DNA of 14,758 nt from Candidatus Komeilibacteria bacterium. GTDB lineage: Bacteria > Patescibacteriota > Patescibacteriia > UBA1558 > 2-01-FULL-52-15. Location: NCBI GenBank assembly GCA_016204595.1, contig JACQKJ010000020.1, positions 1 to 14,758 of the forward strand, written 5' to 3'. How positions within the stretch are numbered: the first letter of the stretch is position 1; every line of letters begins with the position of its first letter. Positions 1 to 6,371 of the stretch are shown here, one piece after another. Under the pieces are notes generated by a model. The model saw only the letters and a program-made list of their open reading frames with translations. It searched no databases and had not been told where the DNA came from. The position numbers were made by a program, and so were the translations under genes.

Positions 1-11
1 TGCAATTGTAA

Positions 12-575
12 CACTGCGGTGTCAAACTGCCGCCTGATCTACACGACGGCAGCCAGCTGCCGCATTTGATCTTCACGCCAACGACCAAGGCTCAGCAAGG
101 ACATGATGAGCCGCTTGACTCGGGAGAGGTCACCAGGCGGTATCCGTGGGCCTGCAGGCTGTCAACACGGCTGTTCGAGATAGCGAGCGAGTACGCTCGA
201 GAGCGTGGCATCATCATCGCCGACACCAAGTTCGAATTCGGTGAAAACGGCATGCTCGCCGATGAGGTTTTCACACCCGACGCATCGCGGTTATGGCAAT
301 TCAAGGAATGGGCAGCCGCAAACGAGAAAGGAGAGGCGCCGGAGGGCTATGACAAGCAGCCCGTTCGGATCTGGGCCGAGAGCATGGGGATCGACAAGCT
401 TTCCCCGAAACTCGAAGGAGATTGCAGGCGTGTCCGCGAAACGCCGGTTCCTTCCGATCTGCTCAATACGCTACGCGGGAGGTACCTGCAGATTTTCAAG
501 CAGCTCACCGGCACGGACATCACCACGTTCCAAGATCGTGACATGGGTTTGAAGTATATGACCCGCCCTGCGTAA
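12..575 (+). CDS. purC: SAICAR synthase (PurC), 3' part only, possibly disrupted
   Basis: Phosphoribosylaminoimidazole-succinocarboxamide synthase joins aspartate to CAIR with ATP in cytosolic purine synthesis. Read from base 12, the frame gives CGVKLPP, then IFTPTTKA followed by HDEPL, then ARERGIIIADTKFEFG, DEVFTPDASRLW and YDKQPVRIW. These are the ordered landmarks of the C-terminal half of the roughly 300-aa PurC type. The N-terminal ATP-binding half lies left of the window. An in-frame TAA sits at 9-11, directly before the conserved CGVKLPP block. The first usable start after it is TTG at 66, which would drop part of the conserved region. The gene therefore looks either frameshifted near bases 9-15 or truly broken. 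The stop at 573-575 is followed by an intrinsic terminator at 617-650, so this is the last gene of its unit. Family assignment is firm; integrity is unknown. Confidence 0.85.
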   Translation, partial: HCGVKLPPDLHDGSQLPHLIFTPTTKAQQGHDEPLDSGEVTRRYPWACRLSTRLFEIASEYARERGIIIADTKFEFGENGMLADEVFTPDASRLWQFKEWAAANEKGEAPEGYDKQPVRIWAESMGIDKLSPKLEGDCRRVRETPVPSDLLNTLRGRYLQIFKQLTGTDITTFQDRDMGLKYMTRPA

Positions 576-616
576 GCTTGGGTAATTCGTTGTTGTGACA
601 CATTTGAAAAGGAGGA

Positions 617-650
617 AAAAGCCCTGTACCCAACGTGGTGCAGGGCTTTT
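617..650 (+). terminator. Intrinsic terminator after purC
   Basis: Arms AAAAGCCCTGTACC (617-630) and GGTGCAGGGCTTTT (637-650) pair over 14 positions with one G-U wobble, around the loop CAACGT. A T-rich tail follows. The A-run/T-run flanks make it potentially bidirectional. It separates purC from the ATPase operon and argues against any ATPase start upstream of it. Confidence 0.9.
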
Positions 651-674
651 CTATATTTTACGCGCAAAAGGTAG

Positions 675-680
675 TATACT
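675..680 (+). promoter_or_regulatory. -10 element (TATACT) of the ATPase-recX operon
   Basis: TATACT at 675-680 lies 14 nt before the ATG at 694, between the terminator and the gene. The predicted start point, near 686-687, leaves a leader of only about 7 nt. The -35 region at 652-657 (TATATT) is weak. A GGAG at 681-684 would be a well-placed Shine-Dalgarno only if transcription began further upstream. Confidence 0.55.
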
Positions 681-693
681 GGAGTCATTCGCT

Positions 694-3207
694 ATGGCTC
701 AATTTTCCCAATACACGAACAAAACAGCTGACTCTGTTTTGTCTTTGCTTTCATCCGACAAAACTGCAGGATTAAACCCTGCCGAAGTTGCAAAACAGCT
801 TTCGCAGCATGGGCCCAATGAAGTTTCAGAAAGCGTCCAGGGCTGGATTGTCCTGTTGCGCAGGCAATTTGAATCGCCATTCATCTATCTGCTTCTGGTC
901 GCAGCGATTCTGGCGTACGCGTTGGGCGAGCGCATAGACGGCTCGATGATCGTTCTGTTCGTGCTCATTAACGCAACCATAGGTTTTTACCAGGAATTCC
1001 GTTCGGAGCAGACATTGAAATTGCTGCGGCAATATGTCATCAAGGAGACGCGCGTGCGGCGCGGTGGGTCAGAGCAACTTATCCCGAGCAGGGAGCTGGT
1101 ACCGGGAGATGTCGTGATCATCGAGCCGGGCGACGTGCTTGCGGCCGATATGCGCGTTATTGATGAAACGAATCTCGTGCTGGACGAGTCTGTGCTGACC
1201 GGTGAAGCGGTTCCGGTCGAAAAGAACACGGCGCCACTCCGTGAACAGGCGACAGAAATCTTCAATGCTTCAAATATCGTTTTTTCCGGCACCTCCGTCG
1301 CAAGCGGCAAGGGATTGTGCGTTGTTATCGCGACCGGGCGCGACAGTATTCTCGGCAACGTGAGCAAGTTGACCGCAGAGACGGTGCGGGTCAGCGGTTT
1401 TGCGAAGGGCATCGGCAGGTTCAGTTCCTTTATCCTTCGCCTCGTCATGGTAACGCTCATCTTCATCGTGCTGGTGAATATTGCTCTCAAAGGGACGAGT
1501 AACGTCGCTGATCTGATCATTTTCGCCATTGCGCTTGCGGTGAGCGTCATACCGGAAGCGCTGCCGGTCGTTACGACGTTCTCTCTGTCGCGAGGCGCGC
1601 TTCACTTGTCCAAGCACCATGTCATCGTGAAGCGCCTGTCCGCGATAGAGGATCTGGGCAGCATTGAGGTGCTCTGCACGGACAAGACCGGAACCCTGAC
1701 CGAGAACGCCCTGACCGTTGCTGATCTGTTCTCCGCAAGCGATGCCAAACCGGTTTTTTTGGCGAGTTTGGGGGCTCCTTTTTTGACCGAGAAGAAAAAA
1801 CAGCCGAACAATGCGTTTGACATCGCACTCTGGGCGAAGCTTCCATCGCACGATCGGGAGCGTGTGCACGCGTACTCGCGTATCGATGAAATTCCGTTCG
1901 ATCCGGTGCGCCGCAGGAACAGCGTTATCACTGCTGCCGGTTCTGACCGTGAGCTTATTGTCAGAGGAGCTCCTGAGGACGTCATCCCGCTCTGCGTGGG
2001 GCAGCGGGAGATCCGTGCGCGTATCGAGTCATGGCTTGCGCAAGCGGGTACGCGGGGGCAGCGGGTCATCGCGGTTGCCCATAAACGGCTCGCACAGCAG
2101 CACGGGACCCTTGCCGCAGAAGAGCGTGAGCTGCATTTTGCCGGACTCATCTCATTCATTGACCCGCTGAAAAAAACCACGAAGGATGCAGTTGCCAAAG
2201 CAAAGCGGCTCGGAGTCGCGGTCAAGATCCTGACCGGCGACAGCAAAGAAGTAGCCGGTGCAGTTGCGTACGAGATCGGCCTGGTTTCGGACGTAACGCA
2301 TGGCATCACCGGAGCCGAGTTTGACCGCTTGGATCCGCAGAAAAGGCGCGCAGCAGTGGATGCGCACGCGGTTTTTGCCCGCGTATCACCGCAGCAGAAA
2401 TACGAGATCATCAAGGTCCTGCAGGAAACGCATCTGACCGGATTCTTAGGCGAGGGGATCAACGACGCCCCTGCTCTCAAGATCGCTGACGTCGCGCTGG
2501 TGGTGCAGGGAGCATCGGGTATCGCCCAGGAAGCAGCAGACATCGTGCTCCTCAAGAAAAGCCTGCAGGTTATCGTTGACGGTATCCACGAAGGGCGCTC
2601 GGTTTTTGTCAATACGGTAAAATACATCAAAGCGACGCTTGCCTCAAACTTCGGTAATTTTTATGCGGTAGCCATCGCGTCTCTTCTTATTCCGTTCCTG
2701 CCGATGCTTCCCATTCAGATCCTGCTGGTCAATCTGTTGTCCGACTTTCCTATGATCGCCATAGCCGCCGACACGGTCGACGCCAGTGAGCTCAAAAAAC
2801 CGAAAGGTTACGATATTAAGGAGATCGTGCTCATCGCGACCGTTCTCGGCATCGTGAGCACGGTTTTTGATTTTATCATGTTCGCGCTCTTTTACCGGAT
2901 CTCGCCGGAAGTGCTGCAGACCAACTGGTTCATCGGAAGTATTTTGACCGAACTGGTGTTCCTGTTCTCTGTCCGTACACGTTTGCCGTTCTTCAAGACA
3001 AAACGTCCATCTGCCGTACTTCTGTGGTTATCGCTCACCGCGTTCGTCGCTACCATTATGCTGCCCTATATACCGTATAGTGCCAAACTTTTCCACTTTA
3101 CGCCTCCTTCACCGAAACATCTGGTGATGATCCTGGCCGTGGTTTCGGTGTATTTCATCATTACGGAAACGGTCAAGATTATGTATTATCGTATGCAGCG
3201 AGCATGA
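694..3207 (+). CDS. P-type cation-transporting ATPase, MgtA-like (P3B-type)
   Basis: An 837-aa ion pump of the cytoplasmic membrane. Domains in order: N-terminal cation-ATPase domain (residues 5-60), the first membrane pair, an actuator domain with LTGEAVP (TGE at 169-171), M4 with PEALP (287-291), phosphorylation site DKTGTLT (D330), nucleotide domain with KILTGDS (TGD 514-516), hinge motif GEGINDAPAL (586-595) and C-terminal helices M5-M10. The stretches VIVKRLSAIEDLGSIEVLC and NFGNFYAVAIAS followed by IPFLPMLPIQ resemble Mg2+ transporter MgtA more than Ca2+ or H+ pumps, so Mg2+ or another divalent cation is the best guess; selectivity is not proven. The hinge normally reads GDGxND, and here the first Asp is Glu (E587). 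ATG 694 is chosen because the longer frame from 595 runs through the terminator. The stop overlaps the next start by ATGA. Confidence 0.9.
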   Translation: MAQFSQYTNKTADSVLSLLSSDKTAGLNPAEVAKQLSQHGPNEVSESVQGWIVLLRRQFESPFIYLLLVAAILAYALGERIDGSMIVLFVLINATIGFYQEFRSEQTLKLLRQYVIKETRVRRGGSEQLIPSRELVPGDVVIIEPGDVLAADMRVIDETNLVLDESVLTGEAVPVEKNTAPLREQATEIFNASNIVFSGTSVASGKGLCVVIATGRDSILGNVSKLTAETVRVSGFAKGIGRFSSFILRLVMVTLIFIVLVNIALKGTSNVADLIIFAIALAVSVIPEALPVVTTFSLSRGALHLSKHHVIVKRLSAIEDLGSIEVLCTDKTGTLTENALTVADLFSASDAKPVFLASLGAPFLTEKKKQPNNAFDIALWAKLPSHDRERVHAYSRIDEIPFDPVRRRNSVITAAGSDRELIVRGAPEDVIPLCVGQREIRARIESWLAQAGTRGQRVIAVAHKRLAQQHGTLAAEERELHFAGLISFIDPLKKTTKDAVAKAKRLGVAVKILTGDSKEVAGAVAYEIGLVSDVTHGITGAEFDRLDPQKRRAAVDAHAVFARVSPQQKYEIIKVLQETHLTGFLGEGINDAPALKIADVALVVQGASGIAQEAADIVLLKKSLQVIVDGIHEGRSVFVNTVKYIKATLASNFGNFYAVAIASLLIPFLPMLPIQILLVNLLSDFPMIAIAADTVDASELKKPKGYDIKEIVLIATVLGIVSTVFDFIMFALFYRISPEVLQTNWFIGSILTELVFLFSVRTRLPFFKTKRPSAVLLWLSLTAFVATIMLPYIPYSAKLFHFTPPSPKHLVMILAVVSVYFIITETVKIMYYRMQRA

Positions 3208-3599
3208 AAACGAAGAATAACGTGACGAACTTGTTCTTTTGGAAGTATATGGTGAATGCCTGGTCGTTTGCGGCATTCATGCTGTTCGTGTTGCATTTTT
3301 TTTCTCGAGGATTCTTCGGGGTCGCGGATAGTTTCATCGCGGTGATCTATCCGGCGGTGCTCACTATCTATACGGGGCAGAAGGAATTCAGCAGGTGGAG
3401 ATCGAAAAAATTCTCGTCTCGATTTTTCGGCGAATTTTTTGTCGTTGCATGGACCGCGGTCTTCATAACCTTTGTTTTTATCAGCGTCATTTCCCGCGGT
3501 CAGTATCAAGTATCTCTTGAAATGGTGACTACCTATCTTGCGGTGTTGAGCATCTACGCGGTGACACTCAAGTCAAAGGAAATGCGCGCACAGGCATGA
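3204..3599 (+). CDS. Small multi-pass membrane protein of unknown function
   Basis: A 131-aa protein with about four predicted membrane segments (residues 19-33, 38-57, 77-97 and 105-122). A basic cytoplasmic stretch, QKEFSRWRSKK near 59-69, lies in the middle and a charged tail follows. No family motif is recognised. It starts inside the ATPase stop codon (ATGA at 3204-3207) and its own stop overlaps the recX-like start in the same way (3596-3599), so it is almost certainly co-translated with both neighbours. It might be an accessory subunit of the pump, but only the gene order supports that. Confidence 0.8.
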   Translation: MKTKNNVTNLFFWKYMVNAWSFAAFMLFVLHFFSRGFFGVADSFIAVIYPAVLTIYTGQKEFSRWRSKKFSSRFFGEFFVVAWTAVFITFVFISVISRGQYQVSLEMVTTYLAVLSIYAVTLKSKEMRAQA

Positions 3600-4150
3600 A
3601 CGATTCGAAGCTTCTCGCTGATCCGGATCTCAAGAATATGTATGACAAGATGCTCGAGTATCTTGCTGACGGCGATATGGCTGAAAAACGCCTGGTCAAT
3701 CGCATTGAGCGGTTGCGACTCCGGTACCCTGAAACAAAGCGGTATGATCGGTATACGTCGGATACTGCATGGCAGCTTATTCCGCTGCTCCGTGAGAACG
3801 GCTACATTAATGAGGAGCGGTATGCGCAGCGCTTGTTTGATTCGCTGAAGGACAAGAAGGATGGTTTGCGACTGATACGGCGAAAAATGCTGCGGCGGGA
3901 TATTCGCCCGGAAATCGTCGGACAAATTTGCAGCACATTTGAAGGGTCGGGCTCTGAGCAGGATCTGTCAAAGATCGTCGCAGCGACAACGGCAAAATTT
4001 CTGTCGCTTACCGAAAAATACGGCTCTGATCCGATCAAGAAATATCAGATACGCTCCAAGATATATGCCTGGCTTGCGATGCGGGGATATGGAGTTGAGG
4101 AAAGCGCTACAATATGGCAAAAAATTGATTTTCATGCAAAAAAAGATTGA
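3596..4150 (+). CDS. recX: RecX-family regulatory protein
   Basis: A 184-aa protein built of helical triplets. RecX binds RecA filaments and usually restrains strand exchange. The clearest block is LIPLLRENGYINEERYAQRL (residues 61-80), the RecX second-repeat signature. It is followed by RLIRRKMLRRDIRPEIV (92-108) and a third repeat with KIYAWLAMRGYGVEE (155-169). Length fits the family (about 150-270 aa). Start ATG 3596 overlaps the upstream TGA by four bases and lacks a strong Shine-Dalgarno, so translational coupling is likely. RecX genes usually sit near recA; here the partner is a cation pump and a membrane protein, which is unusual. Assignment rests on motif pattern, with weak conservation typical of the family. 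Confidence 0.8.
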   Translation: MNDSKLLADPDLKNMYDKMLEYLADGDMAEKRLVNRIERLRLRYPETKRYDRYTSDTAWQLIPLLRENGYINEERYAQRLFDSLKDKKDGLRLIRRKMLRRDIRPEIVGQICSTFEGSGSEQDLSKIVAATTAKFLSLTEKYGSDPIKKYQIRSKIYAWLAMRGYGVEESATIWQKIDFHAKKD

Positions 4151-4254
4151 CCCAGCTCCACTTTTACTACCAACCATTCAGTGAGCGTTCACTCATTAGT
4201 TTCAGGAAGCTATTTCTTGAACTTCAACCTTGAGGGTAAACGTGGGGCTGGGTT
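4149..4254. repeat. Long-range inverted repeat downstream of recX
   Basis: GACCCAGCTCCAC (4149-4161) and GTGGGGCTGGGTT (4242-4254) are complementary over 11-12 of 13 positions, counting a G-T wobble, and enclose 80 nt. The enclosed part contains a small hairpin, GTGA-GCGT-TCAC. No T-run follows the right arm, so this is not a standard terminator. The right arm abuts the -35 box at 4253. Confidence 0.45.
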
Positions 4255-4281
4255 GACAAGGCCCTTGAATCATCGTAGGAT
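4253..4281 (+). promoter_or_regulatory. Near-consensus sigma70-type promoter of the 116-aa gene
   Basis: TTGACA at 4253-4258 is a perfect -35 box. Exactly 17 bases later comes TAGGAT at 4276-4281, which matches TATAAT at four of six bases. Transcription would begin near 4288, giving a leader of about 110 nt before the ATG at 4398. That contrasts with the leaderless starts elsewhere in the window. Confidence 0.65.
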
Positions 4282-4287
4282 TAAACT

Positions 4288-4397
4288 TAGTGAGTGATTT
4301 CGTACTTTGTAACCTTTCCCAAGCCCGGAATTGAGGTATCCGGCTTATGTTTCTCGTAGGCGATGTTTTAGTCAACCCTGGTAGGAGGGATATCCAG
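4288..4397 (+). promoter_or_regulatory. Structured 5' leader of the 116-aa gene with strong Shine-Dalgarno
   Basis: The inferred leader holds a hairpin with arms AAGCCCGGA (4321-4329) and TCCGGCTT (4339-4346), which pair with a single bulged C around a 9-nt loop. Downstream, GGAGGG (4384-4389) is the best Shine-Dalgarno in the window, 8 nt before ATG 4398. Its last bases join a GGATATCC palindrome (4388-4395), so ribosome access could depend on folding. No known riboswitch class is recognised. Confidence 0.45.
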
Positions 4398-4748
4398 ATG
4401 GGCACTCTGAAACACGCGCAGAGGGAGTACGTTCAGAGGGGGGCGATGAAGCCGGAGGAGTTCGTCGAGATGATGTCCGCTGAAGGGATGAATTTCAGGA
4501 ACGCCGCCACCCTCGTTGCTGTAGAGGATGCGATGTCCGGCGAAGGAACACAGGAGATCCCTGAGAGGCATCAGCACACGTCATCGTATTCCATGCCTCC
4601 GCGCGTGAAGAGGTCCCTCATCGAAGATCACGGACTCAGCCCGGAAGATATAACCGTGGCCTGCAGGCAGGTCAGTTTCCGGCATGCGATGCTGGATTTG
4701 ACCATCCCGAGTCCTGAGGAGGAACTCCTCAACACCGAGAACGAGTAG
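4398..4748 (+). CDS. Hypothetical soluble protein, 116 aa
   Basis: A small acidic protein without membrane segments or signal peptide. The N-terminal half is helical in character, with MKPEEFVEMMSAEGMNFRN at residues 17-35. A polar linker near 50-66 includes HQH, and SLIEDHGLSPEDITVACRQ (73-91) looks like a second small helical unit. The C-terminus is very acidic (PEEELLNTENE). ATG 4398 is preferred over the in-frame ATG 4347 because a GGAGGG Shine-Dalgarno lies 8 nt upstream, whereas ATG 4347 sits against a hairpin. It has its own near-consensus promoter and a hairpin-rich 3' end, so it is a single-gene unit. Its codons favour GAG and GGN with more G/C than the membrane-protein genes around it. 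I do not recognise the family. Confidence 0.75.
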   Translation: MGTLKHAQREYVQRGAMKPEEFVEMMSAEGMNFRNAATLVAVEDAMSGEGTQEIPERHQHTSSYSMPPRVKRSLIEDHGLSPEDITVACRQVSFRHAMLDLTIPSPEEELLNTENE

Positions 4749-4806
4749 GCGGAGCAGTCCGCCGACAGTAGTCGGACCCGGCAGCGCCCAAGCGCATGCC
4801 GGGTCC
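4748..4806 (+). terminator. Three abutting GC-rich hairpins after the 116-aa gene
   Basis: Hairpin 1: GGCGGA/TCCGCC with loop GCAG (4748-4763). Hairpin 2: CCGAC/GTCGG with loop AGTA (4762-4775). Hairpin 3: GGACCCGGCA/TGCCGGGTCC (4774-4806), with an inner GCGC/GCGC helix. Neighbouring stems share two bases each. The first stem begins on the last base of the TAG stop. The tail is only mildly T-rich, so termination is likely but not textbook; an mRNA-stabilising 3' structure is an alternative. Confidence 0.7.
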
Positions 4807-4828
4807 TATCATCTCACTTCTTTGTAAC

Positions 4829-5263
4829 ATGAAATTGATCGTCAAAAGGAATTTATATCTTGCACTACTCCTGATATCGTTCATAGCGACGTCAGGCAGT
4901 TTGTATTTCAGCGAAGTCGAGGATCTGACGCCGTGCACCCTGTGCTGGTATCAGCGCATATTCATGTATCCGTTGGTCATATTGTCCCTCGTTGCCTTGC
5001 GGAGGCGCGACACTATGTTCGCGCACTATGTGTATCCGCTTAGTACGCTCGGGGCATTGTTCGCGGCATATCATTACAAATTGCAGATGTTCACCCCTAC
5101 CGCATCGAATTTTTTTTTCAACTGCACTAAGGGAAGCGTTTCGTGTTCCACGATCGACGTGAGCTACTTTGGTTTTATTACCATCCCGCTACTTTCTTTT
5201 TTTGCCTTTTTGATGATCACGGCCCTTGCATTTTTGAGCTTGCGCACGGACCGATGGAAATAA
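4829..5263 (+). CDS. Disulfide bond formation protein, BdbC/DsbB family
   Basis: A 144-aa integral membrane thiol oxidoreductase. The family passes electrons from a DsbA-like thioredoxin-fold partner to quinones, so that exported proteins gain disulfides. Four membrane segments are visible (about 9-27, 42-58, 65-82 and 113-137). The first external loop carries the redox pair in TPCTLCWYQRIFMYP (C36 and C39), a hallmark of the short BdbC-type subgroup. The second loop carries C99 and C106, the expected second pair. Length matches BdbC (about 140 aa). ATG 4829 is chosen because the longer frame from 4796 would begin inside hairpin 3 of the preceding terminator. No clear Shine-Dalgarno is present. 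No DsbA partner is in the window. Confidence 0.9.
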   Translation: MKLIVKRNLYLALLLISFIATSGSLYFSEVEDLTPCTLCWYQRIFMYPLVILSLVALRRRDTMFAHYVYPLSTLGALFAAYHYKLQMFTPTASNFFFNCTKGSVSCSTIDVSYFGFITIPLLSFFAFLMITALAFLSLRTDRWK

Positions 5264-5284
5264 TCATTCACACGAAGTAGCAGT

Positions 5285-5467
5285 ATGCCTGACCCAACCC
5301 ATCTTATTCAGGAGAAATTCGTCACCAAAGGAGAAAATCCGAGTGCTGAGTATCAGCGGCTTTTGAATGCATACGTTGAAAATCCTTTCGACGATATGCA
5401 CTTGCGGCCTGAAGAGAAGAAGAAATTGGCGGAAGCGACCCCCGAATCCACCGTGCCTGCCGTATGA
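5285..5467 (+). CDS. Small acidic/lysine-rich hypothetical protein, 60 aa
   Basis: An ATG 22 nt after the bdbC-like stop opens a 60-codon frame. The product is charged and soluble, with PSAEYQRLLNAYVENPF in the middle and RPEEKKKLAEATPE near the end. It has no membrane segment, cysteine or known motif. The composition looks protein-like, and nothing else explains the space between 5264 and the promoter at 5483. No good Shine-Dalgarno precedes it, so it would rely on the upstream transcript. It is probably real but unidentified. Confidence 0.55.
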   Translation: MPDPTHLIQEKFVTKGENPSAEYQRLLNAYVENPFDDMHLRPEEKKKLAEATPESTVPAV

Positions 5468-5482
5468 TAGAGCGACTTGCTG

Positions 5483-5491
5483 TGCTATACT
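5483..5491 (+). promoter_or_regulatory. Extended -10 promoter (TGCTATACT)
   Basis: TGC-TATACT at 5483-5491 is an extended -10 element. The usual start point, about 7 nt beyond, falls at 5498-5501, at or just before the ATG at 5501. No Shine-Dalgarno lies between them, so the transcript should be leaderless or nearly so. It likely drives 5501-7724. Confidence 0.65.
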
Positions 5492-5500
5492 GACAGTGCT

Positions 5501-5776
5501 ATGTCGGGCACTGCTTTCCTATCAGGTGTCTACTATGGAAAATACGAGAAGGTCGTTCACCTCGTGATCTCGGGGAGCATGACCGTGTTTTTTTATATGC
5601 TGTTCGGCTTGGCATGGGCTCTCACCGTACCGCTCGTCGTCGGCGTTGCCAAGGAGCTCAGGGACGCACGCAGGCTGGATGACCATTTTGACCTGTTTGA
5701 TATGCTTGCCAACGTCGCGGGCATTAGTATCTCTTTCGTGTTCATCCGGCTCACCGGTAACGGAGGGTATGTCTAA
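5501..5776 (+). CDS. Small VanZ/YfiM-like membrane protein, 91 aa
   Basis: Two or three membrane segments (about 18-42, 43-50 and 66-84) frame conserved-looking polar residues. These are VVH (H20) at the head of the first helix, VAKELRD (K51-E52) after the second, and DLFDMLANVAG (D67, N71, G74) leading into the last helix. The arrangement His, Lys-Glu, Asp-x3-Asn-x2-Gly is what small VanZ-like and YfiM/DUF2279-like proteins show; their biochemical role is poorly defined. ATG 5501 follows the promoter at the right distance. An upstream TTG (5477) would lie before the predicted transcription start. The stop overlaps the next gene by 8 bp. Family placement is by motif only. Confidence 0.65.
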   Translation: MSGTAFLSGVYYGKYEKVVHLVISGSMTVFFYMLFGLAWALTVPLVVGVAKELRDARRLDDHFDLFDMLANVAGISISFVFIRLTGNGGYV

Positions 5777-6368
5777 TCAGCTGCCAAAGGTAATACGACA
5801 GATGGCCATGTTCACGGCCGGGTATGTGCTTTTTTTTGTCGCATATGATTTAGCCCATAAAAATTACGAATTTCTTTTTTATAGCTTAGTCATAATTTTG
5901 CTTTTAGTCGTTCTCATCAATCTGTATCGTCGCATTGAGCTGTCCAACTGGATTTTTGTCAGTTTATCTGCATTCGGTTTTTTGCATCTGATCGGGGGCA
6001 ATGTCCGCTGGAACGGAACCGTGCTATACCGAATCGGGTATTTTAACGACTCGATACACTTTGACAATATTGTCCATACTATCGGCATCTTTTTAACCAC
6101 GCTGATCCTGTATAACCTGCTGTATCCGTTCATCGATCAGCGCGTCCGCGATCGGTACAGTATTTTTTACATGCTGCTTATGCTGATGGCGATGGGAGTC
6201 GGCACGGTGAATGAAATTATCGAACTAATCGCCGTTGTGTCCCTTCAGGCAGGATCAAGCGTTGGGAATTATCTGAATAACGCTTTCGATCTGGTTTTTA
6301 ACGGGCTCGGCTCGCTTCTCGGTGTGATCGTTATCCATCAGTATCAGCGCAGAAAAGTAAGGTTGTAA
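5769..6368 (+). CDS. YjdF/DUF2238-like multi-pass membrane protein
   Basis: A 199-aa protein with about six membrane segments (12-28, 33-52, 61-75, 100-120, 131-149 and 174-190). HFDNIVH (97-103), TVNEIIELIA (147-155) and AFDLVFNGLGSLLG (172-185) match the conserved pattern of YjdF-like DUF2238 proteins, whose function is unknown. ATG 5769 overlaps the preceding stop by 8 bp. The GGAGG at 5762-5766 is only two bases away, too close to be a normal Shine-Dalgarno, so coupling probably matters more. It shares the His / Asn-Glu / Asp-x3-Asn layout with the preceding gene, which suggests two members of one broad fold side by side. Confidence 0.75.
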   Translation: MSNQLPKVIRQMAMFTAGYVLFFVAYDLAHKNYEFLFYSLVIILLLVVLINLYRRIELSNWIFVSLSAFGFLHLIGGNVRWNGTVLYRIGYFNDSIHFDNIVHTIGIFLTTLILYNLLYPFIDQRVRDRYSIFYMLLMLMAMGVGTVNEIIELIAVVSLQAGSSVGNYLNNAFDLVFNGLGSLLGVIVIHQYQRRKVRL

Positions 6369-6371
6369 GCC

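Noticed and set aside
595..693. 33-codon N-terminal extension of the ATPase
   Set aside because: It runs through the terminator hairpin (617-650) and the -10 box, and has no family resemblance; ATG 694 begins the cation-ATPase N-terminal domain.
1602..2630. 342-codon minus-strand frame inside the ATPase
   Set aside because: Ser/Ala/Arg-rich complement of conserved ATPase motifs on the plus strand; no start signals.
4202..4405. Minus-strand 67-codon frame opposite the leader region
   Set aside because: No Shine-Dalgarno, promoter or protein-like pattern; it overlaps a convincing plus-strand promoter and leader.
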